In this document: piece after piece, positions 21,511-34,200 of the stretch
Layout of the letters: each line of letters begins with the position of its first letter
Numbering within the stretch: position 1 is the first letter of the stretch
Origin: Perkinsus marinus ATCC 50983
Lineage: Eukaryota > Perkinsozoa > Perkinsida > Perkinsidae
Assembly: GCF_000006405.1 (NCBI RefSeq)
Contig: NW_003202153.1
Coordinates: 213,443-266,910 of the forward strand
Length of the DNA stretch: 53,468 nt
Direction of reading: 5' to 3'
The notes under the pieces: model-generated
Seen by the model: only the letters and a program-made list of their open reading frames with translations
Database searches by the model: none
Told to the model about the DNA's origin: nothing
Position numbers and translations under genes: made by a program

Positions 21511-24500
21511 TCAGTGTCCACACACTTTCTTGTGAGCTGACCAGCCTCGTCTCTGGCACTCTACACTGCAGTAGTAGACCGCCTTGCATCGCGAGCACAG
21601 CTTGTCGCCAGCCTTACCACAGGTAGCGCAAAGGTGATGGTTTCCAATCGGGAAGCCATCCGCCTCGGCACTCTTAGTAGGAGTAGGAGTAGTGGAAGTC
21701 GATGAGGAAGCACTCTTGCTTTTACCATACCACCAGATGGCGTCTCTCTTGCCTCCTTCTCATTTGGAATTAGAGCGCGGAGACGATCTATCAACTCCTT
21801 GGGAGGCTTGGAGGGATCCACATTGGACATTTGCTGCAGGAGACCCATGACCTCTGCCGTCGCCGTCGGATCCTTAGCAAGCCTCTCTTGCATGCTCTCA
21901 AGTATAGTGTTGGCGTCGTTAACGGGATTCGGGACGGCCTTACCAGTGAGGCTGTACGACATAACAGAAGAGAATAGTGGGAAGATGACCATCGGTTTGA
22001 AATGCCGCATGGCCTTCGATGACAACGGTATCTTCTTCCAGTCCAGCCAGGACATCCAAAACTTCTCAGCATCCTTACATAGATGGGAAGGTTTGGTAGA
22101 GCCACAGACGGCACAGTTGTAGGCATCTGCTCTGCTCCGCGGTATACCACGCGTCACACGGGCGAGCTCCATCGCAGCTGGCAAGTAGTGATCAGTCCAA
22201 CACTCGAACTCCCCACAACTCTCGTCTACTGTGATCGACCTCATTCCCCGGCGGCTTTGAATCCTCGACACCTCAGGGGCCACGTCGTAGACAAACTCGT
22301 GCTTGAGTATACAGACCGCACCCTTTATGACGAGGCCGTGGATCCAATCGTAGGTGGTATTGGGGGAGAGCAACATAATAACATCACTCGATGTGCCCCT
22401 AGCGAGGGACATTATAGCGCGGCCACCATACTCCTTGCCAGCAGCCCGGTCGTCAAGGGTCGTGGAGTAGACGAGTGCGAGGGACTCCCTCAATTGGTTC
22501 GTAGCGGTACTCTTATTGGCCCGAATCTTCAATGGCAACATCCTACCAAAGAGGCCTCTGTTCATCCAACCCTGACTGTTGGCGACCGACTTCAACGTTG
22601 CATCGGCGACTGACGGGACCACCGAAACCTTCGATTCGCCACTACGGGAGGTGCTGAAGATCGACCGTGGCAAGGCATCACCAGTGAGAGAGCCAAGAGG
22701 GCAGCAGTACAAGGCCGGTATAATAATGTCCAAAGAGCCGCTGCCTCGGGATACTTTCATATGGACATCATTGACGGCGACCTCCACTGGCAAAGTGAAG
22801 GTGTGCAGAGTGGCCCCGGCTGTAACTACGTCGACGGTCTGAGGCTCTCCAACACGCTCGTTGACCTCAACCTTCTCCTTCTTCTGTAACGATGCAAGTT
22901 CCTTTCCTCTCAACTTGGCCACAAACCGGACCGACCCATCGGCTCGCCATTCGCGTACAGCCAGCGAAGAATCTTTCACCCCAGTCCCATGATATTTTCC
23001 AGGCAGATAGAGAGATCGACTAAGCGGTTTTTTCCTCAACACCTTCGCATCGGCCTCGAACGACTCCTCAATCACACTCAGGCTCGAATACGTGACATAA
23101 ACCCTTCCAGTGTCGGCATAGTGAACGACTACGTCTGGCACGAAGATGTGGAGCTCGTCACCATCGACACTTTCGACCGGGAATACAACGTGGATACCCT
23201 CATCGTTGAGTACCACAGATACCAGGCAGTAATCAGGACCACCCCGCCGACGCTTCTCCAAGCTTCCACTGGAGTCGTTTTTCCTAGCCATTCGAGCAAA
23301 GGCTTGCTTCTCTTGGCCATCGCGATGGACTTTCCAATCTCTACCAATCTTCACAGTAACATCATATAGGGTGACGGCCCGTCGTATCCTGAGGTCCTTC
23401 TCGAAGTCATACAGGCCACCATGTAAGTCAAGGAGGCCGGACAGCGACAAGGCGTATCCCAGTATTGTAGAAAAAGGCTTCTTTTGTACCAGGCGCATGA
23501 TCGCACCCTCCTCGAAAAGCTGCATCAACCCATCGATGCAATCCGGGCTTAGGAAAGCCGCCAGAGAATCGACGAGACGGACGAAGGTGTTGAGGCCAAC
23601 AGGGCGATCACACTTCAGCCTAACAGCGATGTCGAAGGCACGGTAGATGGAGGCTTTCAAGTCGTTTGAGTCGGACACGGACACTTGATTGAAGCCGGCA
23701 TAACAGCGACGCCAACGCATCGGTACCATACCATGCTGCAAGGCGATCGCTATCAAGAAGCTCGAGAACGAACGAGGATAGGCCATCCACAGACTGCTGG
23801 GGTCTCGCTTGGCTGCCGAGTCGTGATGGTCAACAGTCGACCTCGCGAAGTCCAACTGTAAACCACAAGAGAATGGGATGAGCCATAGAGGAACGTTAGA
23901 GAGACAATCCTGAACGACTTCCTCCTCGTTGTTGCCGCGGCCTTTCATCACATCAGTAGCCAGACTCGCTCGAGGGTTGTCAGCTTTGGAGGCAAGCAGG
24001 GGAGCACACGCCAACAGGAGCGGCAGCACGCCAGTGTTGTCGCCGATGTTGGAGGTGTCAATGAAATCAAACTGATTGGGAAATTGAATTCCCGTCAGAG
24101 TCGCTCTTAACTTCTTCACTTTTGGTATCAGAGATGGTAGGGTAGCCCGAGGATCCCTTGGCCTGAGGGCATCACAGAGGGCGAAGGCATCACCACAGTG
24201 GAGTACTATCTGATGCCTCCCGGTGGTCAGAGCTGATGCCATTGCCTCCGATCGCTGACCAAAGAGCTCAAAGCACCACTGAGCAGGAGACAGGCAAGTA
24301 GAGCGAGAATCGGTGACAAACTTCGTAGAGGGACGCGACAACTCCTCGAGGCATCTAATGAGATCCAACGGACAACTCTGGTAGGGATTGGCGAAGTAAT
24401 GGACCCTCCAGACCTTCGCAACTTCACTAGCTGAAGCGCCCTTCGGCAACTTTGCGATCTTTTTAGGGAAGTCGTAGACGCCAGCGAGGAACGTTGGATT

Positions 24501-25319
24501 GACACACTTCCGCTCGGAAGCTTCAGTCGGTGAGAGGACGACTCCAGTGGAAGCTAAGATGCCCTCCAGTCCGACGAAGCCCTGGGCCACATACGCGGCG
24601 GTGAGCTCCTCCAACCTTGGATCACCACCATTGACCTTATGGACCATGAAAGTCTGATCGTATGCTTCGCCCACCCCTAAGGCATCGCTCATACGCCTCC
24701 TCGCAGTTCTAACACTCGTGAGGGCAATGCGGCCACTAAAGATGCCCTTCTCGAGACCTTCACACCACCACTTCAACAGCTTCACCACAGCCACCTTGTC
24801 ACCGGTCACGTAGACGCCGAACCTCCCAAGGCCTTCACGACTCCACTTATCATCATCCTCAAGAGAGTCGCAGAGTTCCTGAGCGGCCCTCTGTAACCTC
24901 CCAGCCGCCTCTGGGGTGATGAACATCGAGTTGGCTACCTCCCAAGCCATGACGATGTCATCTACAGTCACGTCTCGACCGTCAGAGGAGGGCCTTCCGA
25001 GGAGTAGTTGAAGATGGAGGAGGGAACGAGCGATAAGGCAGGGCTCGAAATCACAACAGATGACCTGCAGGGGTGTGGCGCTCCATGAAGGGTCACTTCC
25101 ACAAGTCTTGGACATGCGGTTAAGGAGGAAGGTATGAGCGACCGAGATGAGGTCGCTGCAACCGAGTAGCATCGCACGAGTGGGGAGGTGCTGACCAGCC
25201 CCTCTAGAAGTTACACAAAGGTCTCTTGGTGGGGTGTTGGCGTAGGGATAGAGGTAAGTCCAATTGGATACCACCGAGGCTACAGGAAGGCAACTCAAAT
25301 AAACCTGTTCTTCGGCCAT
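21511..25319 (-). CDS. Large DUF4470-like protein with C-terminal MYND zinc finger
   Basis: One exon runs open from ATG at 25319 for about 1,190 codons. Residues about 85-190 (VICCDFEPCLIARSLLHLQL and onward) resemble the DUF4470 N-terminal domain that often accompanies MYND fingers; I hold this loosely. Residues 1100-1115 have a C-x2-C pair in CAVCGSTKPSHLC. The frame must change between about 21700 and 21815. In the new frame the gene ends with a textbook MYND finger (HLCATCGKAGDKLCSRCK, then YYCSVECQRRGW, SAHKKVCGH) and a TGA at 21511-21513. The frame change is best explained by a short intron (one candidate is GTCTCC...AAGAGAG, about 41 nt). A real frameshift or an assembly error is possible. 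MYND fingers mediate protein binding, often to Pro-rich partners; the role here is unknown. Confidence 0.75.
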
Positions 25320-25527
25320 CTTGGAATAGAATACTCAACTGCACAACGAGCAGTAGAGGAAATCTACTCTCAGACTATCATCGACACAAGTAGGATTGTC
25401 TACATCTCCAACTACATTGAATAACACAATCCTTGAAGTACTTCGAAACCGATCGATAGTCTACGTAATACGATCTCGTTAAGCTAGTACGTCGACCACG
25501 GCGATGATCACCATCAACAGCAACCCC

Positions 25528-28500
25528 TCAGAATACATCAGCAGCCGTTGCATCTTCCGCCTGGAGGCGCTGGACCTAACCATGAGTCCTTATCTAGCGA
25601 CTCGCGAAAGACCGCTCACCAGCTCCGGATCGTCGAAGTACTTATGGGCGTTGATATCTTCACCGATGCCCTTACGACGGCGAGTCTTGATCACCTACAA
25701 ATTCACCACTTGCAATCCTATTGCCCCATTCCTCAACGCTAACTTACGAACTCCCTAGCCAGATGCGGCTGTGGTGCCGGCTCTAGAGGACGCAGTATTA
25801 TAGACGAGTCTAGCGGGTCGCCTGGCACCACCGACCTGAACAACAACGACTGAGGCCGCCGTCTCTCTCAAGATGCTGCTCACCAGTGGTCAAAGACTGT
25901 AGTGCCGAATGCTTGGCCAGAAGTATGTGTTCGGAGATCTGTCTCGAAGCCGAAGGTCTCAATCGAGGGAATGTAGGCGTAGACGCAGAAGAGAGGAGTG
26001 CCGGGCTGATAGGAAGAGGAGTACGGCGAGAAACGATAGTAGATGCGGTCAGCTTACTCGAGGGACATCCTTAAGGACATGTCCTCTACGACGGGACAGG
26101 ACGGTATAGACAGCCGAGACACAGTCAGCTGGGCACTGAGATGAAAACCAGGTATGCGATGCTACTTACACCAGCAGAGATGGTACGTCTATCTCGGCGA
26201 ACATCATCGGCTCCATCAACCTGGGCGTGGCCATTAGCATACTACTGTAGGCCACTCGTCGGGCTACTGGGATGATCTGACCCGATCCGAGACCGATACC
26301 GCCAGCCTAGGAAGAAGGGCGATGGCACAGGTTCGAATCCCACAAGCGTCATTACTGTCACATTCGTGGTGACCACATCCAATAGCTTGAACTTGACGTT
26401 GCGAACGTTATCCTCACAGAGAGGGCCTTCTCGAGTCGCCCACTGGAAGCCCGACACAACACTGTCCCGAATCTGCCACAGCGGCGTTACGACAGCCGGA
26501 ACCTCTCTCAAGATCGACCTACCAAGTTGAGGGAGTTCCTAGCCTCCGCATCAGTCGCGAGCGTCTCATTGAGGATCACATTAGTGCCGTGGATAGGGTC
26601 AGCTCCGAAAGCCCTGAAGGGTTCATGCTATACGTCCTTGATGCGGGACTAGGCGACCTACCAAATGTTCCTGGCAGCAAGCTTATCCCAGCCGAACTGC
26701 TTGCCGAAGATATCCGCCCTCTCCTTCGTAGGAGTAAGACCCGTCACAACACCAGACTCAATCGCTTCTGCTATCCCCTGAAGACAACGCTATACCGCAC
26801 CTCCGTCGAATCGCAACCCCCCACCTTCTCCAGCGGCTCAGCAATCATGTAAAGCTTGGCCTGCTTATTGGTACTCTCCGCTGAGCACTTGAACTGTGAG
26901 GTTTCTATCACCGTCTCACAAAAGGGAACCACAGGATCCGAGACCTGAGATGACGATGTGGCAAGGAACCGGGCAGAGGCAACCACCTTGATTTCGATAT
27001 CGCCATACAGCTTCCTCAAGTCATGTAGTATAACGTCCAAGTAGAGTTCGCCAGTGCCGATGATAACGTGCTCTCCCGACTCCTCCACCTTGCACTGTAC
27101 GAGCGGGAAGGACCTAAAGCGTATAATACAAGCTTAAACCTAAGATTCTCCGAGTCACCTGTCGATCTTCATAAGCCCTTCGAGCATTTTAGGAAGCTCT
27201 GACGGATTGAGCGGCTCGCAGGCAATCTACAGAGAGGAGTCAGAATGCTGACCACCCATCGAGCCTCTACCTTAACAGAACCAGTAGTCGCGAACTTTAG
27301 AGGCCGACAGATCTCCACATCATCTGTATTGTCTGCAGCTATTATTGTACCTACCACGAAGAGAATGCCCCGGACGGTGCATCAGAATGATTATGATTTT
27401 TTCAGTTAGCCATAAAATACACACTTGTTCCGATAACAACACCTCGAGGGTTCCCAGACGCCTATAGGAAGCCAACCCTACTCCATATCCCATGCCCCAT
27501 GCCTAACCTATTCACAGTGTGAATGCTAGAGTCTATGAGATCTGTTCAACCACAGCCTCAAATGAGCATATCCGTAAAGTTCCTATGGTCGGGGCAGAGG
27601 GTACCAAGACCCAACCTTACTTGTCTTGACTACAGCCGAATCCAATGATCCTCCAATGAGGACCCAGTTGCCTGCAGGCACATGAGATACCTCAACGCGG
27701 TACCTGTCGATACAGCACGATAACCTTATCACAGCAGCTGACCGCATGAAGACTACCTTCCCTCATATATCCATAGCTGCTCGATTGTCTCAACCTTGGA
27801 GTCCTCAGGATCGTCCAACGTATAGCGCTCTCCTAGCACTCTGAAAAGAATACCATCCATCACCCATAACTTCGCGGAGTGGTCTTACTTAACCTTATCC
27901 CCAACTCGTAAGGTGCCAGACATGACTCTACCGAAGAGGTCAAAGCCGGACATGTCGGACCTGATGAGGAGACAGCTGGGGTGGCTCAAGGACGGATAGC
28001 AACCTACCTGTGATAGTTCTTCGAGGTGTGGACCAGCAGCTCCCCGTTGGCACGGAGGTTGCGCATGTCATCAGCGATCTGACTAGTCTGATTGCCAGAG
28101 TAGATCTTGGAGATCTTATTCTGAAGTGGAAAAGGAGTGGTAGGAAGGAAGGACAAAAGGTATGATCATACAGCAGCATTCTCCTGAGGGCTCGGGAGCT
28201 TCGCTACGATCTGGTCGATGAGCGGCTGAGGACCGCCGAAGAACTGCGACAGAACCTTCTTGAGAAGGGACCTGAAACCGCAACTACTACCCCCACCTAC
28301 AGGGATCATCAAACACTGATAAGGATGATAACTGTGTATCGATTACTCCCCTGAAACCTACTTAGTGGACTTAGCGTAATAATCCTTCTGAGATAGATAG
28401 ATGCCAACATCCCCTAGGGTCACTTGTAAAGACTCCTGCTCCTCGCCAATAGTATGACCGATCATCTTATACAGTGGCACTAGGAAGAACTCGACGAAGG

Positions 28501-30006
28501 TGCGTTGAACCTCCCCTTGGTCCTTGGGCGGGGACTTCACGAACTGTCCTGTCTTCTTGTCGCGCCATACATCACCCCACATGCCCCGTGCCAACCGTCT
28601 AGCACACTCGTTAACTTGGTGCGGCTGCAGACCCCCCTCCTGAGAGGCTCGCCCAAAGGCTGCCGGCAGACCGTTGGACTCGTTGTTCTGATCGGCCCCA
28701 CTGGTCCGGAAGGCCTCAGTATTGGCCTCTACATAGTACTTAGCGAACGAGTAGGTAGTAAAGACGAACTGGTAGAGCCCACTGGCAAAGGCGAGATTGC
28801 CTCTGATGGGAGACACCACGTAGTCGTCCTTGTCCAAGCCCATCAGCTCGCATTCTTCTCTGATATAGCTGTTGAGCTCCTGTATCACATACCTACCACA
28901 CCATCTTCAAATCCAGCGACCATATCCCTCGTAGTACCTCAGTTTGAAGTATGCATCCTCAGGGGGCAATCGCAGCTCGACAACAAGACGATCGAGTTGA
29001 GACAAGACCACTACGAACCTGAGGAGACCGCCTTTTAATCCCCTCCTCCCCACCCTTGGTCCCTACTTCATCTTCGGTCCTTCGGAAAGCATATGCTTGA
29101 CCAGGCGCTTGGTGTGATCGGTAACTCCCATTACACAATCCACCACAAGTATCGCCCCATCGGACACCCTCAAGGCGGCAGTGACTTCATCTTGGAAGTT
29201 TGGGTGGCCGGGAGTATCAACCACGTTGATGAGGTAGTTCTTCTCGTTGGTATCAGTGAGGACCAACGAAAGCGGAGTCGACTTGATCGTGATGTCTCTG
29301 GCAATCTCATCTCCTCTAAAATTGGTGTATTTGACCTCCTTATCGAGATTCCCGAGCTTCTTATTCCTGTCAGCCCACGTGTGGGAGACCAGCAAATCAC
29401 ACAGCAGAGTCTTCCCCGAATGGAGGCCACCGACAACAGCGACGTTTCTGATGAGGCTGGGGTGCTCCATCAGACCCGCTAGGAAATGATAATCATAAAC
29501 CAGTTCCGGGACCTAAGCAGCCGTATGAGTCATAGAGGGATAGCAGTAGGAGTAGTAGTACCTCCTTCTCCAGCTTATCAAAGTCAAAGGTCTTTGTAGG
29601 GGCAATGATAGGTTGGGTCAACGGTTGGGTATCTTCATCCTAAAGATACCATACCATCCGAAATCTTCGCTGTGCGTTGAGACCTTATTACTTGGAATAC
29701 GACTTCAGCCTCTGGATAGACTTCATCGGCATCGGGATAATGCTTCTTGTCCTCCGCCAAGACGATCCTCTGCTCGACAGGGGCGCCGTCTTCGGTGGTG
29801 TCCATCGGCACTGCCTCTTGGCTAGCCGCCGCGGCTGCCTCCCCGCCGTATTCGGAGCCTCCAGCAGAGCCTATCCAAGAAGAAGTGACGGAAATGTGGT
29901 ATGGATAGAAGGTCAGGCTACTACTCTCGTAATCAGAGGCGTCGTCAACATCGCTATCGGGCCCTATGTAGTTGCCGAACTCATCGTAGAGCGGCTGGTC
30001 GGACAT
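25528..30006 (-). CDS. EFTUD2: EFTUD2/Snu114, 116-kDa U5 snRNP GTPase
   Basis: This EF-2-like GTPase of the U5 snRNP drives spliceosome activation and disassembly. The start at 30006 ([20 protein letters not shown]) matches the family N-terminus. G1 is GGLHSGKT and G3 DTPGHPNF (about 29430-29200). G4 reads SQLD instead of NKxD (about 28990), in [40 protein letters not shown] is at about 27080 and [13 protein letters not shown] near 26930. [11 protein letters not shown] is near 26450, [20 protein letters not shown] near 26270, [18 protein letters not shown] near 26110 and [16 protein letters not shown] near 25930. The end is HKYFDDPEL, then [16 protein letters not shown] after a last intron, with stop at 25528-25530. 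There are many introns, including a 42-nt in-frame one and one (26307-26361) holding a tRNA relic. Confidence 0.93.
26317..26351 (+). pseudogene. tRNA 3'-half relic inside an EFTUD2 intron (antisense)
   Basis: The 55-nt intron 26307-26361 of the minus-strand gene contains, on the plus strand, a B-box (AGGTTCGAATCCC) with an acceptor-like tail AAGCGTCA. The T-loop TTCGAAT is intact but the T-stem keeps only about two of five pairs, so it is degenerate. No 5' half is present. The host intron boundaries are supported by reading frame on both sides (DVVTTN then [12 protein letters not shown]). Confidence 0.55.
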
Positions 30007-30605
30007 GGTGTGTAAGGGACCCCAAAATGTCCTACACGAACGCTGGAAGGGTTATCGATACTCTAACGGGCCCCCTCAGGGGTGAGTACAGAATTAGAGA
30101 TAAATTCAAGTCGCTATACACCAGAGTAAAAATACCTACCGCGACCGAAAGGCCTACAAGCTGACCTATTTTGTATCTTTCCAACGCAACCTAAGGATAC
30201 AAAGGCGGAGAGGAATTTCAGAAGCCATAGAGAAAACATAGAGCAAGCGTGGGCCCCTGGGGACTGTTGGAGACCCCTACCGAACGAATTAGGGAACCGA
30301 TGAGGAAATGCAAGAGAATATGAGTGCGCAAGATGTATAGGGTGCACCTTGTCGACTGATGCCAGCTCATAGAGACTGAGCTGAATTGAATCCTATATTG
30401 ATGTCAAAGTAACGATAACCATCCATAGAAGGGGGCTATTCGATGATATGGTCAATGAGGCAGCGTTGTATATGTACTCTGCACTGGTTTTGGGTCAGCA
30501 GCGGTTCTCTGTAAAGGTCCTTGGTATTGTTCATTAAGAGTGTATACCTGACCTATTCTGTATCTTGCATGCTGGACCTCAGGATACCTTCCTCCTCCCT
30601 CTCCT
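30007..30605. promoter_or_regulatory. Divergent promoter interval EFTUD2/histidine kinase
   Basis: 599 bp separate two start codons that point outward, so both promoters should lie here. A 40-nt direct repeat (CTGACCTATTYTGTATCTT...AGGATAC) occurs at 30161-30200 and 30548-30587, in the same orientation. The right copy lies 18 bases before the histidine kinase ATG. The repeat may carry a regulatory or leader element. Nothing else stands out. Confidence 0.5.
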
Positions 30606-31079
30606 ATGGTGGACTGCCAGAACAATGCATTCTGGCGCGGCATTGACTCCTTCGCTGAGATATCCAACGACTTGGTCATTCTAACTGACCGCCAAGGGAA
30701 GATCGTATACGGCAACTCCCAATCAGAGGCATGGACAGGGTAAGGGTGAGGAGTGGAAGATCCTACGAAAAGGTATCTTTGATAGGTTCAAAGCTGAGGA
30801 GCTCATCGGTCGCGACATAAAGATGCTCATGCCCGACAGAGTGGCGGTGAGTCACGACTCGTTGCTACAGCAGTTCGTGAAGAAGGCAGACGAGGCCATG
30901 GCGATGGACCCTACCCGACGCCCGAGTAGGACATGATTTTGGAAAGGAGTGGTATGATGGTGTCCCAACTCAGAGATAAACGTGGACGAGAGTAGGAATG
31001 TCGAAGTGAAGCACAAGGATGGGCAGGTTACTCCAAGCTCGTTGTTCGTATCGATACTGTAAGCCTTCGCGATCATAGC

Positions 31080-31133
<54 letters not shown>

Positions 31134-31200
31134 CAGTAGTAGTAGTAATAGTAGTAGTGGTAGTAGTAGCAGTAGCAGTAGCAGTAGCAGTAGTAGTAGC

Positions 31201-31232
<32 letters not shown>

Positions 31233-34200
31233 CTGAGCTTTGATTGGTCGGAATTGGTCTTGCGTTCGACGAATTTGAACTTGCGTTTCCGAATTCATAA
31301 ATTTCATTTATGAATTTGAACTTTAGTTTTCGACCGGGCTACGAAAATCGAACTTTCATTTCGAATTTGAACTTTCATTTCGTAAAGAACTCCTTTCACT
31401 CGTCGAAAATCAAATTTCAATCACCTTATTTGTTCTTTCCATTGTTGAATTTCAGATTGAAAAGTTGTATACAGTTTCGCTCAGTTTCGACTCGGATCCT
31501 GCCGATTACAAGCTATGTGCTATACTACGAGACTGCACCAAGATATGTGAGTTAGAGCATAAGAAGGATAGCTTCATGGCAACAGTGAATCATGAACTCA
31601 GTAAGCTCTGGTAGCTGTTGTTAATCTTCACAGACCTACACTGTTTTAGGAACGCCTCTGAATGGCGTTATTGGTCTCTCGGAATCGCTCAGGATGACAG
31701 AACCCAATCCGGGCAGAAAGAAGCACTTGGATATTATTAATAACTGTGCAGTACTGGGGAGGGAATTTCTTAGCGGAGCGAAGTTTTTTTCGTTATCGGA
31801 AATTAGGTTAGATTGTTGGCATTGGTGAATGAGATTATGGACATAGCGGCGTTGAAGGCGAAGAAGATGCAGCTGAATTTTGGTATGGTTAATGTAGGAG
31901 CATCTTGGGCCAATTTCGTGGCGCGTGACGATTGTCTAAGGTGAACGAGATATGTGAGCAAGTATGTGGAGAGATGATGGAAGCAGTGGACAAGAGAGGA
32001 AGGAAGATCAAGAAGGACAAGGTCGATCTAGACTTCATACCGGACCCCGCATGCCCTGAGGTTGAAGGCGACAAGGAGAGGTAAGCGCACGCGACTGTTA
32101 CTTCGACTCGATCATCGTCGGTATGGGAATGGCTTCAGTGAGGGGCATATAGAGACGTGTGGTCTATCGAGGGTTAGATGATGAGCATTGAAGCTGAACA
32201 CTGTGATTCCGTTGTCGTTGGGCCGGGGAGTTAGAGTGTGGACCAAACAGTTATGGATTTTCCAGATGGTTTTCTTCAATTTGAGAATTATAGACTTTGG
32301 GAAGCTTCTAAAACGTTGGTGTCAATCGATTCACATTCTTATCATGTTGACTTTCGAACTCTCATAAATTGAAGGCGTTGGAAGTATTACTTTGCATAAC
32401 GGTTTGGGCCACACTGTAGAGTGAGAATTCTGTGGCGCAGTGACGGCGTGAATCAGGTTGCACTATGTGATGTCGGCTATGGTCAATAACGCGTGCAAAT
32501 TCACATCGAAGGGATCAGTGAAGGTGATTACCAAGGGCAAGGCTAGAGGGGTGAGTAGCAAGAGATCCCGGGTTCGATCCTCAGTGATGTCATTTTTAGG
32601 TACTAATTAAGATTGTTGACACGGGTATTGGCATTGCTGATGACAATGTGAAACGAATATTCACAGAGTTTGAGCAAGAGGATGACGACCACGAAAATAG
32701 GAAGTGAGCTACCTCCGACCCCCCAATCAATATTATCAATGATCTCATTCTGCTTCATCGTGAATGAAAATGACATGGAGAAGCAATTCGATCCATTAGT
32801 TCGACTTCTCTCTCCTTCTGGCCCGATCCTGTTTTCGTCCCCCCCCCCCTCGTGAGTACTCGAGTCTCCTTCAGGTTCGAGGGTCTGGGCTTGGGGCTGT
32901 CAGTATCGAATGAAGTTATCAATCTGCATGGTGGAAGATTATGGTGCGAGTCGGAGCCGGGCCGAGGGAGTAAGAGCCAGACCTGCTAGTTGTGACTATG
33001 CACGACTGTCAAACCTAAAGACTATTTCGCGGTTTCTCACCGTGGGAAACGATCCAGACGAACTAACTATCATATTCTGAATCGCCAGGCTCTGTTAGAA
33101 TATACCAGCCGGAGTCTATCCCACTGTATAGAAATCACACAGCCTTCTTGACCCTGCAGTTGCTGGTGTCGTAGTGAAAGAGTTCGTTTATGAGCCGCGC
33201 TCCCTCAGCCACATTCTTCATTGACTTGGTGTGCAACGCTCGTGAAGTGGTGGATGCGAGGAGCAAGAAGCGTGCTCAGAAGAAGGAGTTGACACAGAAA
33301 ATGGTATTCCTATCGGCGTCGCCTCCTGAGCGGACCCTGTTAGGTTATGGCTGACGAGGGTGTAGCTGGCGAAGGAGATGACCTGGAAGATCTACAGAAC
33401 ACCATCAACGAGCTCGCGGTGAAGGAAGTGTTGATTATTGATGACAGCGATGACACTGCGACGATACTGCGCCCAATGCTGGTGGATCGAGCCTATAAGA
33501 CCAATACGGTTACCGATGGTTTCGCGGCTTTGGATTACTTCAATATGCATCCGATGCCTGATATAGTGATTATGGAGACGGAACTGCCTGGCAACTTGCC
33601 CGGCCTGGACTTCTTGAGTCAGTTCAGGAGAGAGAAGCCACCGGAGGTGAGATTACAACAGTGGCATGGTAGTTGGCGACGGCGCTCCCTCCGAGGTACC
33701 GATACTGGTGATTACTAAGTCAAAAGAGACGTCTAGTCACCTTGAGGCTATACGGAGAGGGGCTACAGCAGTCTACACGAAGCCTGTCACAGAGGAGAAG
33801 CTACCCATCATCATTGACCACATTTTCGCCCTTATACGAAACCGTTATCATGTTCAACATGAGAACAAGGCGAAAGTCAACTACGAGGTGTTAGCATCCT
33901 GAAATTTGACTCGGGTGGGAGGTCTTCTTTCATTCCAGGTGATGGGCCGGGTGATGCCAAAATTCATCATTAATCGATTAAGGGGAGGTGCCACAATGAT
34001 TGCGGATAAGTTGGAATGTGTCAGCTGCGTGGCGGCGGTTGTGCATCAGTTTCCTCTCATCACGCAGGTGGGTCTGACGACGAAGCCTCGGGTTGGTGTA
34101 ATGGAAGGGATCTTGGTCAGGCGGTGCCGGTTACACAATTGGTTGTTCTGATGAATAAAATGACGAATAGTTTCGACCAGCTCTGTAAAGACAATGGGAT

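Noticed and set aside
22083-22613. 176-codon plus-strand ORF
   Set aside because: Shadow of the 1,252-codon minus-strand exon of the MYND protein gene.
30852-31307. 151-codon poly-Leu ORF on the minus strand
   Set aside because: It is the complement of an AGT microsatellite inside an intron of the plus-strand kinase gene.
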